Shown here piece by piece: positions 1-6,414 of a DNA stretch of 7,964 nucleotides (positions are counted from its first letter, which is position 1; the number at the start of each line of letters is the position of its first letter). The stretch is taken from NCBI GenBank assembly GCA_023386395.1, contig JAEWJV010000201.1, positions 1 to 7,964 of the forward strand, given 5' to 3'. The position numbers and the translations under genes were made by a program. The notes beneath the pieces are model-generated. The model was not told where the DNA came from. It saw only the letters and a list, made by a program, of their open reading frames with translations, and ran no database searches. Origin of the DNA: Bacteroidota bacterium (GTDB lineage: Bacteria > Bacteroidota > Bacteroidia > Chitinophagales > Chitinophagaceae).

Positions 1-1
1 T

Positions 2-169
2 AAAATCTGCCTGGCTAAGTTCTTTACAATACGCTACCAGTTCTGCATTGTCTGTGGCCTGGGCAGTGCCAGTACCTGTATTGTTCGTCCAGGTGAAATA
101 AACATCGGTAGCGGTTACGGCTGCGGATGGCGCCACAGCATTGGGCAGTTCACCGCGGCTTACTAATGC
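2..169 (-). pseudogene. C-terminal fragment of a DUF6266-family protein
   Basis: Read on the minus strand, one frame off the adjoining hsdR frame, this stretch encodes about 56 residues beginning ALVSRGELPNAVAPSAAV and continuing with VYFTWTNNTGTGTAQATDNA and ELVAYCKELSQADF. This is the pattern I know from the C-terminal half of DUF6266 proteins of Bacteroidota: a VSRGxLPxA segment, then a beta-strand with FTWTNNTG, then ATDxAxLVAY. The family has no assigned biochemical role and is often present in several copies per genome. The fragment has no start of its own, because it joins the truncated hsdR around positions 155-172. It stays open to the window edge, so its C-terminus lies outside. The family assignment is from memory of the pattern. 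The fragment is probably untranslated, since the hsdR frame stops at 150-152. Confidence 0.6.
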
Positions 170-1166
170 TTTCTGCCGTGTTGGTGTTTTCTTCCACACA
201 ACCTTCCTGGAATTTATTGAACTCTTCACGTGTTTGCCGGTCAAGGTCTTTGCGGTCAACCACGAACAAGCATTTTTCTATATCAGGATTGTCTTTTAAT
301 AAAGTAGAGGCTTTGAAAGATGTAAGTGTTTTGCCGCTGCCGGTGGTATGCCATATATAACCATTGCCGCGGTTTTGATGGATGCATTCAACGATGGCTT
401 TCACCGCATACACCTGGTAAGGTCGCATCACCATTAATTTCTGTTCACTTTCTACCAATACCATATAGCGGCTGATCATTTCGCTTAGCGTGCACTTGGT
501 TAGAAATTTTTCAGTAAAATCATACAGGTTAGTAATCTTCTTATTATTATCAGCTGCCCATTGATAAACAGGTAAAAACTGTTCATCCGCATTAAAGCTG
601 AAATGCTGGTTGCGGTTATTGGTAAAATAATAGGTTTCGGAACGGTTGCTTACGATGAACAATTGCATGAAGCACAACAGCGAATTGGTATAACCGTTAC
701 CGGGATCATTTTTGTAATCAACAATTTGCTGCATGGCGCGGCGCGGGCTGATCTGTAAAGTTTTTAATTCAACCTGCGCTACAGGTATGCCATTAATGAG
801 TAAGATAACATCATAGCGGTGATTACTGTTTTGTGTATTCATCCGCAACTGGTTGATTACTTCAAATTCGTTTTTGCACCAGTCTTTAATATTTACCAGC
901 GTGTATTGCAGCGGCGTGTCATCTTCTCTTTTAAAAGTATTGCGTTGCCGTAAAATTTTGGAAGCTGTAAATACATCGGGGTTAATGATTTCGTCCCGCA
1001 GGCGGGCAAACTCTGCGTCCGTTAAATTGACGCGGTTAAGCGCCTCAAACTTTTTGCGAAAGTTTTGCTCCAGCGCATTCCGGTTGCGAATGTCTGGCCT
1101 GTAAGTGTATTTAAGGTCCTGCAGTTTTCCAATAAATCCGTATTCTATTTCGGGTTCGTTAACCAT
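150..1166 (-). pseudogene. hsdR: Type I restriction endonuclease subunit HsdR, N-terminal third only
   Basis: HsdR is the motor and nuclease subunit of type I restriction-modification complexes: it translocates DNA using ATP and cuts it. The 338 residues begin MVNEPEIEYG. They contain the HSDR_N nuclease domain with a PD-(D/E)XK core: D119 in RYDVILL, E133 and K135 in VELK, and the QxxxY motif Q147-Y151. The helicase domain then begins with Walker A (TTGSGKT, 274-280) and motif Ia (LFVVDRKDLDRQT, 300-312). The frame ends after EENTNTAESISKPR, so the DEAH box, the second RecA domain and the C-terminal HsdM-binding region are missing. Full-length HsdR is usually about 900-1100 residues. No hsdM or hsdS is in the window. 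Without motif II the product cannot be a working motor. The start ATG has no clear Shine-Dalgarno site, only an AT-rich leader, as is common in Bacteroidota. Confidence 0.9.
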
Positions 1167-1213
1167 AGTTTATTTAGAGGCTGAAAAGTAAGGATGTTTT
1201 GGCAGATAGAGAG

Positions 1214-1230
1214 TCAAATCTGAGATTTGA
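1214..1230. promoter_or_regulatory. 17-nt perfect palindrome upstream of the hsdR remnant
   Basis: TCAAATCTGAGATTTGA consists of 8-bp arms around a central G. It lies about 48 nt upstream of the hsdR start on the minus strand and downstream of the lipoprotein stop. It could be an operator for a dimeric regulator or one copy of a dispersed intergenic repeat, and the sequence alone does not decide. The rest of the 1167-1383 gap shows no gene I can support. Confidence 0.45.
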
Positions 1231-1383
1231 TAATACTGCAATGTAGTAGTGAAAAAGACTATGCCAGACATGCATCAGCCTTTCCTTAATCGAAAGAGTG
1301 TAAAAAGCCCAAAGTTGGCATTGCCATTACAGCTTACGGAAAACCCTGCACAGGAAGGAATTTCACCCTGGCAACTTCCAAAA

Positions 1384-2532
1384 TCATTGTTTTGGTGGCA
1401 GGATAGTGCCAACTTCAGTAATTTTTTCAATTTTAGAGTCTAATAAATCTAAATTTACAAGCTTTTGCCGTTGATTATTTTTGTCATCGATGTATATACA
1501 ATTGTACAAACTATCGACAATCATTTTCTTATACCCATGTTTATTGGATGGCATGACTGTGCCAACCGGAGAAAGGGTATCATTAATAGAAACGTATAAA
1601 AAACTGCTATCCAGATAGAACCTGCCCGGAGAATTGGAAGCCTCGGTAAAAACCCGCTGCAGTTTATCTTTTAAACTGGATAATGCAATACGTTGATCTG
1701 ATTTATTAAATTTAACTGCATCAGACAGAGAAAAATAATCTTGAAATCTATCATTGAACCCTGCTACTCCATATGATTCACCCCGGACATCCATAAATGT
1801 GGCAAAAAGCGATAAAGTTGTAGCTAGCTGGCTTTTATCCCAACCGTGGCCTGCGGCCAATATCCTGGCATTTCGATCAGGATAGCCGTCGGTAGGATGC
1901 TCTACTGTTAACTTCCGAAATGCATAAGAAACAGAGTCTTTAGGTATATGAAAATATTTACCCAATATAAATCCTGCATAACTATCTGCATCAAGTTCCC
2001 TTTTTGACAAACTAAGCGGACTGAAAGAGTGAGAGAAATTCAAATGCCCAAACTCGTGCAGTGCAATTACCCAAAATAATAATTTATTGGAATCAGGAAG
2101 AAATTTGCTTACGCCATCAATCTGATACCTGATAAACTTTCTAATTCTTCCCGTGCTTGTAATGTCGGAATAAGCACATGCATATTGATAGATTTTGCTA
2201 CCTTGATTAGCGTCTGCGTAAACAGAGATATCATCAGACTCATTCCCTAAAACAAATTCCCAAATAGAAATAAAGCGCTTGTCTATTGTTGAATCCGAAG
2301 GAGAAGATCTGTTGTACTCAGTAGAGAAAGGCTCTAACCCTTTCTCAAAGCTGCACATGTAATCATTCTCGTCCAGTTGTACAAGACCATCATTTTGTTT
2401 GAACATATCTGTTGTAGAATCAGCACTACTAATATTTGAGTCAGATTGCTTGTAACTATTAGTATCAGGGTTTGCCGTGCAAGCACATAACAAAACAGTT
2501 GACAATAAAAAGATAAAAAAATTTTGGAACAC
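1384..2532 (-). CDS. Gluzincin-type (M48-like) metallopeptidase lipoprotein
   Basis: This is a 382-residue exported protein. The N-terminus is hydrophobic and ends in a lipobox LCAC with the lipidated cysteine at C18, so it is probably anchored in a membrane facing the periplasm or cell surface. Residues 20-55 are a Ser/Asp/Asn-rich linker. The centre carries HEFGH (159-163) in a hydrophobic helix LLFWVIALHEFGHLNFSH, followed by RELDADSYAG (178-187). E179 is the likely third zinc ligand in the E-x-D-A-D pattern of M48/gluzincin peptidases. The segment EHPTDGYPDRNARILAAGHGW (211-231) resembles the HP..R.. region after that helix in M48 proteins. The rest (250-382) is unrecognised. The substrate is unknown. 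The frame opens with GTG at 2532 just after an in-frame TAA, and lacks a basic n-region. A better signal peptide exists in another frame upstream (see the finding at 2514-2557). It is transcribed divergently from the gene at 2675. Confidence 0.75.
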   Translation of the reverse strand: MFQNFFIFLLSTVLLCACTANPDTNSYKQSDSNISSADSTTDMFKQNDGLVQLDENDYMCSFEKGLEPFSTEYNRSSPSDSTIDKRFISIWEFVLGNESDDISVYADANQGSKIYQYACAYSDITSTGRIRKFIRYQIDGVSKFLPDSNKLLFWVIALHEFGHLNFSHSFSPLSLSKRELDADSYAGFILGKYFHIPKDSVSYAFRKLTVEHPTDGYPDRNARILAAGHGWDKSQLATTLSLFATFMDVRGESYGVAGFNDRFQDYFSLSDAVKFNKSDQRIALSSLKDKLQRVFTEASNSPGRFYLDSSFLYVSINDTLSPVGTVMPSNKHGYKKMIVDSLYNCIYIDDKNNQRQKLVNLDLLDSKIEKITEVGTILPPKQ

Positions 2533-2582
2533 GCTTTATAAATTTTACAATAAACATAAATATGAACTGTCATATTAAAACC

Positions 2583-2643
2583 GGGAAAAATCCCTTTTAA
2601 AGCGATAATAAAAAGGGGAAAAACCCATTTTAAAACCGATAAT
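2583..2643. repeat. Two-copy 33-nt imperfect tandem repeat in the divergent intergenic region
   Basis: Two copies of a unit reading roughly GGGAAAAA(T)CCC, TTTTAAA, CGATAAT start at 2583 and 2616, giving a period of 33 nt. Each has a small inverted repeat (GGGA/TCCC in copy one, GGG/CCC in copy two). The second copy runs into the ATG at 2642. The pair sits between the divergent lipoprotein and coiled-coil genes, where operators or promoters would be expected. Its role is unknown. Confidence 0.55.
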
Positions 2644-2674
2644 GAGCGTTCATCTTAGCGTAAAATTTAATTGT

Positions 2675-3883
2675 ATGCGACACATAATCTTTCTTTTCAT
2701 TACGGTAATTACTTTACCAACTTTTTTACAGGCTCAATCTTCTGTGAACTATTTCTTACCCAAAAAAAATTTGTATGTAAAAGTGCCATTCAAAATCACT
2801 AACACTAAAGTTTACTTAATTGATGGTACTACAGGAAAGAGAGTAGATGATCCGATAAAAAACATTTCAACATATATTGTTGATGGGGATGTTGTAATTG
2901 AATCTAAAATGACCAGCGATAAGATGTATCCACTTGATCTAAGCAGGTTAGGTAAGGGTTGGTCTGGTTATAATTTTGACATCACTTTTGATGATAAAGG
3001 CAATGGTAGCATTTCGAAAGTAAATGCAAGTCATACGCCGGCGACCGCAGAAATAATAAAGGGGACGGTTAGCATTTTAAGTAGCGTTGTAAAGATTATA
3101 GGCTCAGCACTTTCTGGCAATCAGGGTGCAGGAGAACAACAAAAAACAGAACAAGAGCAATCGGAGCAAAAATTCATAATGGTAAAAGAAATTGAGATTA
3201 AAGATGAACAGGCATTGGAATTTGATGTAAGACCTGAATTTACGGATGCTGGCATTGTTTCAAATCCTAAACCGTTTGTACATATTAAATTAACCAGGAT
3301 CAGTTCCGCAGCATCCAACGAGCATGCTCAAAATTCAGTGACTTCTTCAAGTAATAATTCTTCAATAGTTCTCCAATACAAAGTTCCGGCAGAATATTCT
3401 ATAGTTGCAATAGTAATGAATAATCAATTTTTAAAGGAACAAGAAGTAATTCATGAAAGAATATTAATTCCACAGGCAGGTACCTTAACCAACCTCGAAA
3501 TACCTATACTGAAAAACAAAAAGACTGTAAAAGTTGGATTTGATGAAAACTCTGGTAATTTAACTGAATATTCCATTGCAAAAGAATCGCAGGTAGGAGA
3601 TAACCTTGCAGCAGTGAGCAATGGGGTGGAAAGCTTAAACGCTGAAATTACTAATTTGAGAAATGAAATTAAAGATAAAAAAGAAAAAGGTGAAGAAAAG
3701 GCCGAAGCCCAGAAAGAAGCTGCGGTTAACAAAGATATAAAAGATGAAATTGCAAGATTACAACTTGAAAAGGACAGATTGGATTTAAAAAAAGAAAAGC
3801 AAGATTTAATAGCAGCAATAAAAACTGCACAGGATGAAATGAACGCTGCACAATCACCAAACAAGACAAAGCCAAAGAAATAG
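2675..3883 (+). CDS. Exported protein with C-terminal coiled coil, function unknown
   Basis: I do not recognise a named family. I chose the ATG at 2675 over the one at 2642 because it begins a clean signal peptide, MRHIIFLFITVITLPTFLQA, with likely cleavage at QA|QSS. This gives 402 residues. Residues 22-120 look beta-rich (YFLPKKNLYVKVPFKI, YIVDGDVVIESK, YNFDITFDDKGNG), in a style seen in other Bacteroidota exported proteins of unknown function. A short amphipathic helix lies at about 124-147 (EIIKGTVSILSSVVKIIGSALSG), followed by a Gln/Glu-rich linker at 150-166. A second beta-rich part spans about 167-300, ending VKVGFDENSGNLTEYSI. Residues 315-392 form a strongly charged heptad-like coiled coil (LNAEITNLRNEIKDKKEK, then DEIARLQLEKDRLDLKKEK), and the tail is KTKPKK. 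The coiled coil suggests oligomerisation or partner binding in the periplasm. Codon use is AT-rich like its neighbours. Confidence 0.8.
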   Translation: MRHIIFLFITVITLPTFLQAQSSVNYFLPKKNLYVKVPFKITNTKVYLIDGTTGKRVDDPIKNISTYIVDGDVVIESKMTSDKMYPLDLSRLGKGWSGYNFDITFDDKGNGSISKVNASHTPATAEIIKGTVSILSSVVKIIGSALSGNQGAGEQQKTEQEQSEQKFIMVKEIEIKDEQALEFDVRPEFTDAGIVSNPKPFVHIKLTRISSAASNEHAQNSVTSSSNNSSIVLQYKVPAEYSIVAIVMNNQFLKEQEVIHERILIPQAGTLTNLEIPILKNKKTVKVGFDENSGNLTEYSIAKESQVGDNLAAVSNGVESLNAEITNLRNEIKDKKEKGEEKAEAQKEAAVNKDIKDEIARLQLEKDRLDLKKEKQDLIAAIKTAQDEMNAAQSPNKTKPKK

Positions 3884-4019
3884 TCTGTCTAACTAATTTT
3901 CCATTTGACAGTTCAAATTTTTTTCCACCTGGTTCATCTTCACCAAACCAAATATCATTTAACGGTTTTGTTTATGAAAGTATAAAACCATTAAATTAAG
4001 CCTGAATAATAAAAGAAAA

Positions 4020-4400
4020 ATGACTGATCAGAACGGTATTGAATACAGGGAATGTATTGTAGGCAACATAATCGGCAACCATTATTGGGGTGAAAAGAAA
4101 GAGATAAAAAGTGGCACCAAACATTTCAGTGCAGGCACAAAGGTTTACTGCGCTTTTGTTTATGGTGGTATGGGACATGAGGCGATATGGATAATGGGAA
4201 AGCCAAGAAAATCTTTCAGGATGATAGAAGTGGTTTTAAGGCATGATTACATTAAAAATTTTCGGATACAGAAGGTTTATGCCCCACGCATCATTAAATT
4301 CCTGGATAAACATAACCAGGGTTGGAAAGTGCAGGATATACTTAGTTCTGATTTATTAACAGATTTTAATGGACGTCATAGGGAAATAAAAATTGAGTGA
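4020..4400 (+). CDS. Hypothetical 126-aa protein
   Basis: I do not recognise this protein. It is 126 residues, with no signal peptide or membrane segment, so it is probably cytoplasmic. The middle is beta-like and aromatic/Gly-rich (IIGNHYWGEKKEIKSGTKHFSAGTKVYCAFVYGGMGHEAIWIMGKPRKS, residues 17-65). A basic segment follows (MIEVVLRHDYIKNFRIQKVYAPRIIKFL, 68-95), with a charged tail ending HREIKIE. The start ATG follows AAAAGAAAA, a purine-rich leader. A weak match to the Bacteroidota promoter lies upstream: TTG at 3968-3970 and TAAATTAA at 3992-3999, 21 nt apart. The preceding gap of 136 nt argues for its own promoter rather than an operon with the gene before. Base composition is AT-rich but the frame is coherent, with no rare-codon runs that suggest a spurious ORF. 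Confidence 0.7.
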   Translation: MTDQNGIEYRECIVGNIIGNHYWGEKKEIKSGTKHFSAGTKVYCAFVYGGMGHEAIWIMGKPRKSFRMIEVVLRHDYIKNFRIQKVYAPRIIKFLDKHNQGWKVQDILSSDLLTDFNGRHREIKIE

Positions 4401-4450
4401 TATGAAAGTTTAGGCTAATCATAGCCATAATCATTCTTTGCTATTACGTA

Positions 4451-4489
4451 ATTTTTCTTTTGTCGTGGCGGGCCTTCATTGCATAGCTA
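4451..4489 (+). repeat. GTCG-headed repeat, copy 1
   Basis: This 39-nt unit begins ATTTTTCTTTTGTCG, then TGGCGGGCCTTCATTG and CATAGCTA. It matches the unit at 4606-4645 over its whole length with a few substitutions and one indel. The GTCG-containing core is 4462-4481. Confidence 0.6.
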
Positions 4490-4579
4490 ATGTGAGCTGT
4501 ATGAGACTTTGCTGTAACGTAAACATGGGCCGGGCAGCGAAGAGGTTGTTTGTAAGCTTAAATGAAATTTACCCCCTCT

Positions 4580-4594
4580 CATCTCAGGAGATTT
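4580..4594 (+). repeat. CATCTCAGGAGATTT repeat, copy 1
   Basis: This 15-nt sequence is identical to the copy at 4877-4891. Here the following bases are ATCTCA rather than CTCCT, so the AGGAGA arm has only a partial partner. A GTCG-headed unit follows a short distance downstream, as it also does after copy 2. Confidence 0.55.
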
Positions 4595-4605
4595 ATCTCA
4601 TTCAT

Positions 4606-4645
4606 ATTTTTCTTCTGTCGTAGCAGGGTCTTCATTGTATAGCCA
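4606..4645 (+). repeat. GTCG-headed repeat, copy 2
   Basis: This is a second copy of the unit at 4451-4489, with core GTCGTAGCAGGGTCTTCATTG at 4617-4637. Its GCAGGGTCT (4623-4631) pairs perfectly with AGACCCTGC at 4659-4667, forming a 9-bp stem with a 27-nt loop. This is the type of foldback expected of a REP element. Confidence 0.6.
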
Positions 4646-4709
4646 GGGGCGCAGGATGAGACCCTGCGGTTACTTAATACAGTATCTTATGGCTTTGCAC
4701 TAATGATTT

Positions 4710-4730
4710 TAACGAAGACCCTGTCCCGAC
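4710..4730 (-). repeat. GTCG-headed repeat, copy 3, inverted
   Basis: On the minus strand this reads GTCGGGACAGGGTCTTCGTT. It shares the GTCG head and the CAGGGTCTTC core with copy 2 but lies in the opposite orientation about 75 nt away. Inverted pairs of this kind are typical of BIME-like arrangements of REP elements. Confidence 0.5.
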
Positions 4731-4805
4731 TTAAACATAGGCCGGATAAGCTTCGCCTATTCGCGGCTGGCAACAGGATGGGAGCGGTTATGCGAGAGGA
4801 AAATT

Positions 4806-4829
4806 CCGGTTGGTGGGGACACCAACCGG
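4806..4829. repeat. Hairpin CCGGTTGGT / ACCAACCGG
   Basis: A perfect 9-bp inverted repeat surrounds a 6-nt loop GGGGAC. No T-run follows on either strand, so it is not a standard intrinsic terminator. It more likely belongs to the repeat cluster. Confidence 0.55.
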
Positions 4830-4876
4830 TAGATAAGATATTGCCTGTAAACGTAAATGATTATTCAAACCCTTTA

Positions 4877-4896
4877 CATCTCAGGAGATTTCTCCT
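4877..4896. repeat. CATCTCAGGAGATTT repeat, copy 2, with AGGAGA/TCTCCT palindrome
   Basis: The second copy of the 15-nt repeat is extended to a perfect palindrome AGGAGATTTCTCCT at 4883-4896. ATTGTCGAAATGACG follows immediately. It lies 66 nt beyond the GH43 stop on the minus strand and could fold in that transcript's 3' end, but it lacks a T-run there. Confidence 0.5.
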
Positions 4897-4962
4897 ATTG
4901 TCGAAATGACGTTCGAAGCGTTAGCGGACAATCGTTAAGCCACATACACGGCAAAGGCCATT

Positions 4963-6414
4963 TTAGTGTGCTTTAAAATTCCATTTGGAATTATCGCTGT
5001 TCATATCAAATTCAGCGAGGGTGGGCGTACTGTCACCAGCAGATACCAGCGCTAACTGTTGCTTTGAACCGGGGATGGCTTTCGGCATTATCCGGTAAGT
5101 GCCGTCTGTCAGTTGGTCGATGCGCCATAACTGTTCCGGCGCACCGGTAAATGCAGGCACAGTTACCACTTCAGCTTCGGCTGTTGCCGCCAGGGCGCGG
5201 CCTGTGCTGTCGATTACTATTTTATAAGAGGGGCCGCCGGGATAACCTTCTGCATCCGGAACGGCGGTGATGGTCCATTTTTGATGCGGGCGTGACATGT
5301 AATCGCCAATCCTTACATCAATATTACCCGTGGGCCAGGTATTGATCACATCGGATAGCACCTGTGAAGGCACGGGTTTTATGGGTTCATCTTTATTCCG
5401 GTTAAACCACCGCATGCCGCCGGGCATCCGCACAAAATCTACGGCTAACTCCAGGGCATAGCCTCTTCTTTCAGATTCAATTTCATACGTGCCTTCTTTA
5501 AAATTGTCGCCGGCTACGGGCCAGCCGTTTTTCCATAGCAGGGGACGGATACCCAATACGCTATAACCGCTTTGGTCTAAATCTGCTTCGTAATGGCAAG
5601 ACATTTTTTCAATCCCGTTGCCAAGCACCATTCTGCCAAAATGCCCCGGCCCGATAAGCCTTTCACTGGCTGCCAGCACCATTTTGCCGCCACCTTTCAG
5701 CATATCCCTTCCTATATTGTCAAGATAAGGGCCGGTTACTTTTTTGGAACGGCCAACCACGATATTATAGGTGGAGTTGGCGCCATCGCAGCAGGTGCCA
5801 TGTGTACCCAGCAGGTAGTACCAGCCATCGCGGTATATTAAATCGGTGGCTTCACAGTCAATGGCTATGTTTATGGCTTTATTGCCGGCTATGCGCCCGC
5901 CTGTTTTGGGGTCAAGTTCTACGAGGCAGATGAAGCCAAAATAAGTACCGTAAGATAACCAGAGGCGCCCGGTTGTGGGATCGAGCAGGAGGCCGGGATC
6001 GATAGCGTCATTATCTTCCATGCCATCGGATGAGGCTACCACCACCGCTTCTGAGTATTTAAAATCGGGTGAATTCGGGTCGAGGGTTTTATTCCACATG
6101 GTCAGTATATTTCCGTTATGCCCGCCACCCAGGCCACCACCCGTGGCGCCATAGGCTATAAGATAGCGGTTTCCGATCTTCACCACATCGGGTGCAGCAC
6201 CGCGACCAGGTCTTACCCCACCGCCATTCCAGGTCCAGCCGTCTTTAGATATTAATCCACCGCCACCTGTGCCAAAGGTGTAATATTTTCCTTCGCATTC
6301 CATAATGGTTGAAGGGTCGTGTATAAACGGTTCGCCTGTTTGCGCCATGGCTGTGGCGGCGAACAGTGCAGATAACAGTATGGTTGAGGCGGTTATTCCA
6401 ATTCTATATTTCAT
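4963..6414 (-). CDS. Secreted GH43 arabinan endo-1,5-alpha-L-arabinosidase with ricin-like C-terminus
   Basis: This 483-residue protein is probably an endo-arabinanase or closely related GH43 enzyme, cleaving alpha-1,5-linked arabinan outside the cytoplasm. A signal peptide covers 1-24 (cleavage TAMA|QT). The five-bladed propeller domain (about 28-310) shows the expected triad: D33 in IHDPS as general base, D139 in NDAIDPGLLLD as pKa modulator, and E188 in DCEATDLIYRDGWYYLLGTHG as acid. The CCDGANSTYNIVVGRS segment (208-223) and GPGHFG (255-260, H258) are characteristic of arabinanases. A Gly-rich stretch lies at 50-100. Residues about 365-483 carry QKW (378-380), QLW (428-430) and SKW (476-478), suggesting a ricin-type beta-trefoil carbohydrate-binding domain. 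It lies downstream of the 7284-6610 gene on the same strand with a gap of about 135-195 nt. The exact substrate is inferred. Confidence 0.88.
   Translation of the reverse strand: MKYRIGITASTILLSALFAATAMAQTGEPFIHDPSTIMECEGKYYTFGTGGGGLISKDGWTWNGGGVRPGRGAAPDVVKIGNRYLIAYGATGGGLGGGHNGNILTMWNKTLDPNSPDFKYSEAVVVASSDGMEDNDAIDPGLLLDPTTGRLWLSYGTYFGFICLVELDPKTGGRIAGNKAINIAIDCEATDLIYRDGWYYLLGTHGTCCDGANSTYNIVVGRSKKVTGPYLDNIGRDMLKGGGKMVLAASERLIGPGHFGRMVLGNGIEKMSCHYEADLDQSGYSVLGIRPLLWKNGWPVAGDNFKEGTYEIESERRGYALELAVDFVRMPGGMRWFNRNKDEPIKPVPSQVLSDVINTWPTGNIDVRIGDYMSRPHQKWTITAVPDAEGYPGGPSYKIVIDSTGRALAATAEAEVVTVPAFTGAPEQLWRIDQLTDGTYRIMPKAIPGSKQQLALVSAGDSTPTLAEFDMNSDNSKWNFKAH

Larger units (their letters stand above)
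4401..4962. other. Gene-free repeat mosaic (REP/BIME-like cluster)
   Basis: There is no credible coding sequence in these 562 bases; the two open frames at 4438-4623 and 4703-4909 encode no recognisable protein and run through the repeats. The block contains three GTCG-headed units, two copies of CATCTCAGGAGATTT, and several hairpins: 4413-4426 (GGCTA/TAGCC), 4623-4667 (GCAGGGTCT/AGACCCTGC), 4737-4760 (ATAGGC/GCCTAT), 4806-4829 (CCGGTTGGT/ACCAACCGG) and 4883-4896 (AGGAGA/TCTCCT). The layout matches what clusters of REP-like elements look like between genes. The hairpin at 4413, 12 nt after the preceding stop, has no T-run and is a poor terminator. Confidence 0.6.

Noticed and set aside
127..360. 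Plus-strand 77-aa open frame
   Set aside because: It is antisense to the HsdR frame, which carries clear conserved motifs, and has no recognisable product.
853..1104. Plus-strand 83-aa open frame
   Set aside because: It is a shadow of HsdR on the opposite strand, Ser/Leu-rich in the way such shadows are.
1249..1443. Plus-strand 64-aa open frame ending NFFNFRV
   Set aside because: It fills part of the 1167-1383 gap and overlaps the end of the lipoprotein gene. The sequence (WQLPKSLFWWQDSANF) recalls no family, and no leader is visible, so it is not supported as a gene.
3451..3864. Minus-strand 137-aa open frame
   Set aside because: It is the antisense of the Lys/Glu-rich coiled coil, which gives a long Ser/Phe-rich shadow by composition.
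4438..4623. Plus-strand 61-aa open frame in the repeat block
   Set aside because: It runs through the GTCG-headed and CTCAGGAGATTT repeats, and the composition is not protein-like.
4703..4909. Plus-strand 68-aa open frame in the repeat block
   Set aside because: It covers several hairpins and repeat copies and encodes no recognisable protein.
4401..4962. CRISPR array
   Set aside because: The repeats are imperfect, differently oriented, few, and without regular spacers; no cas gene is present.
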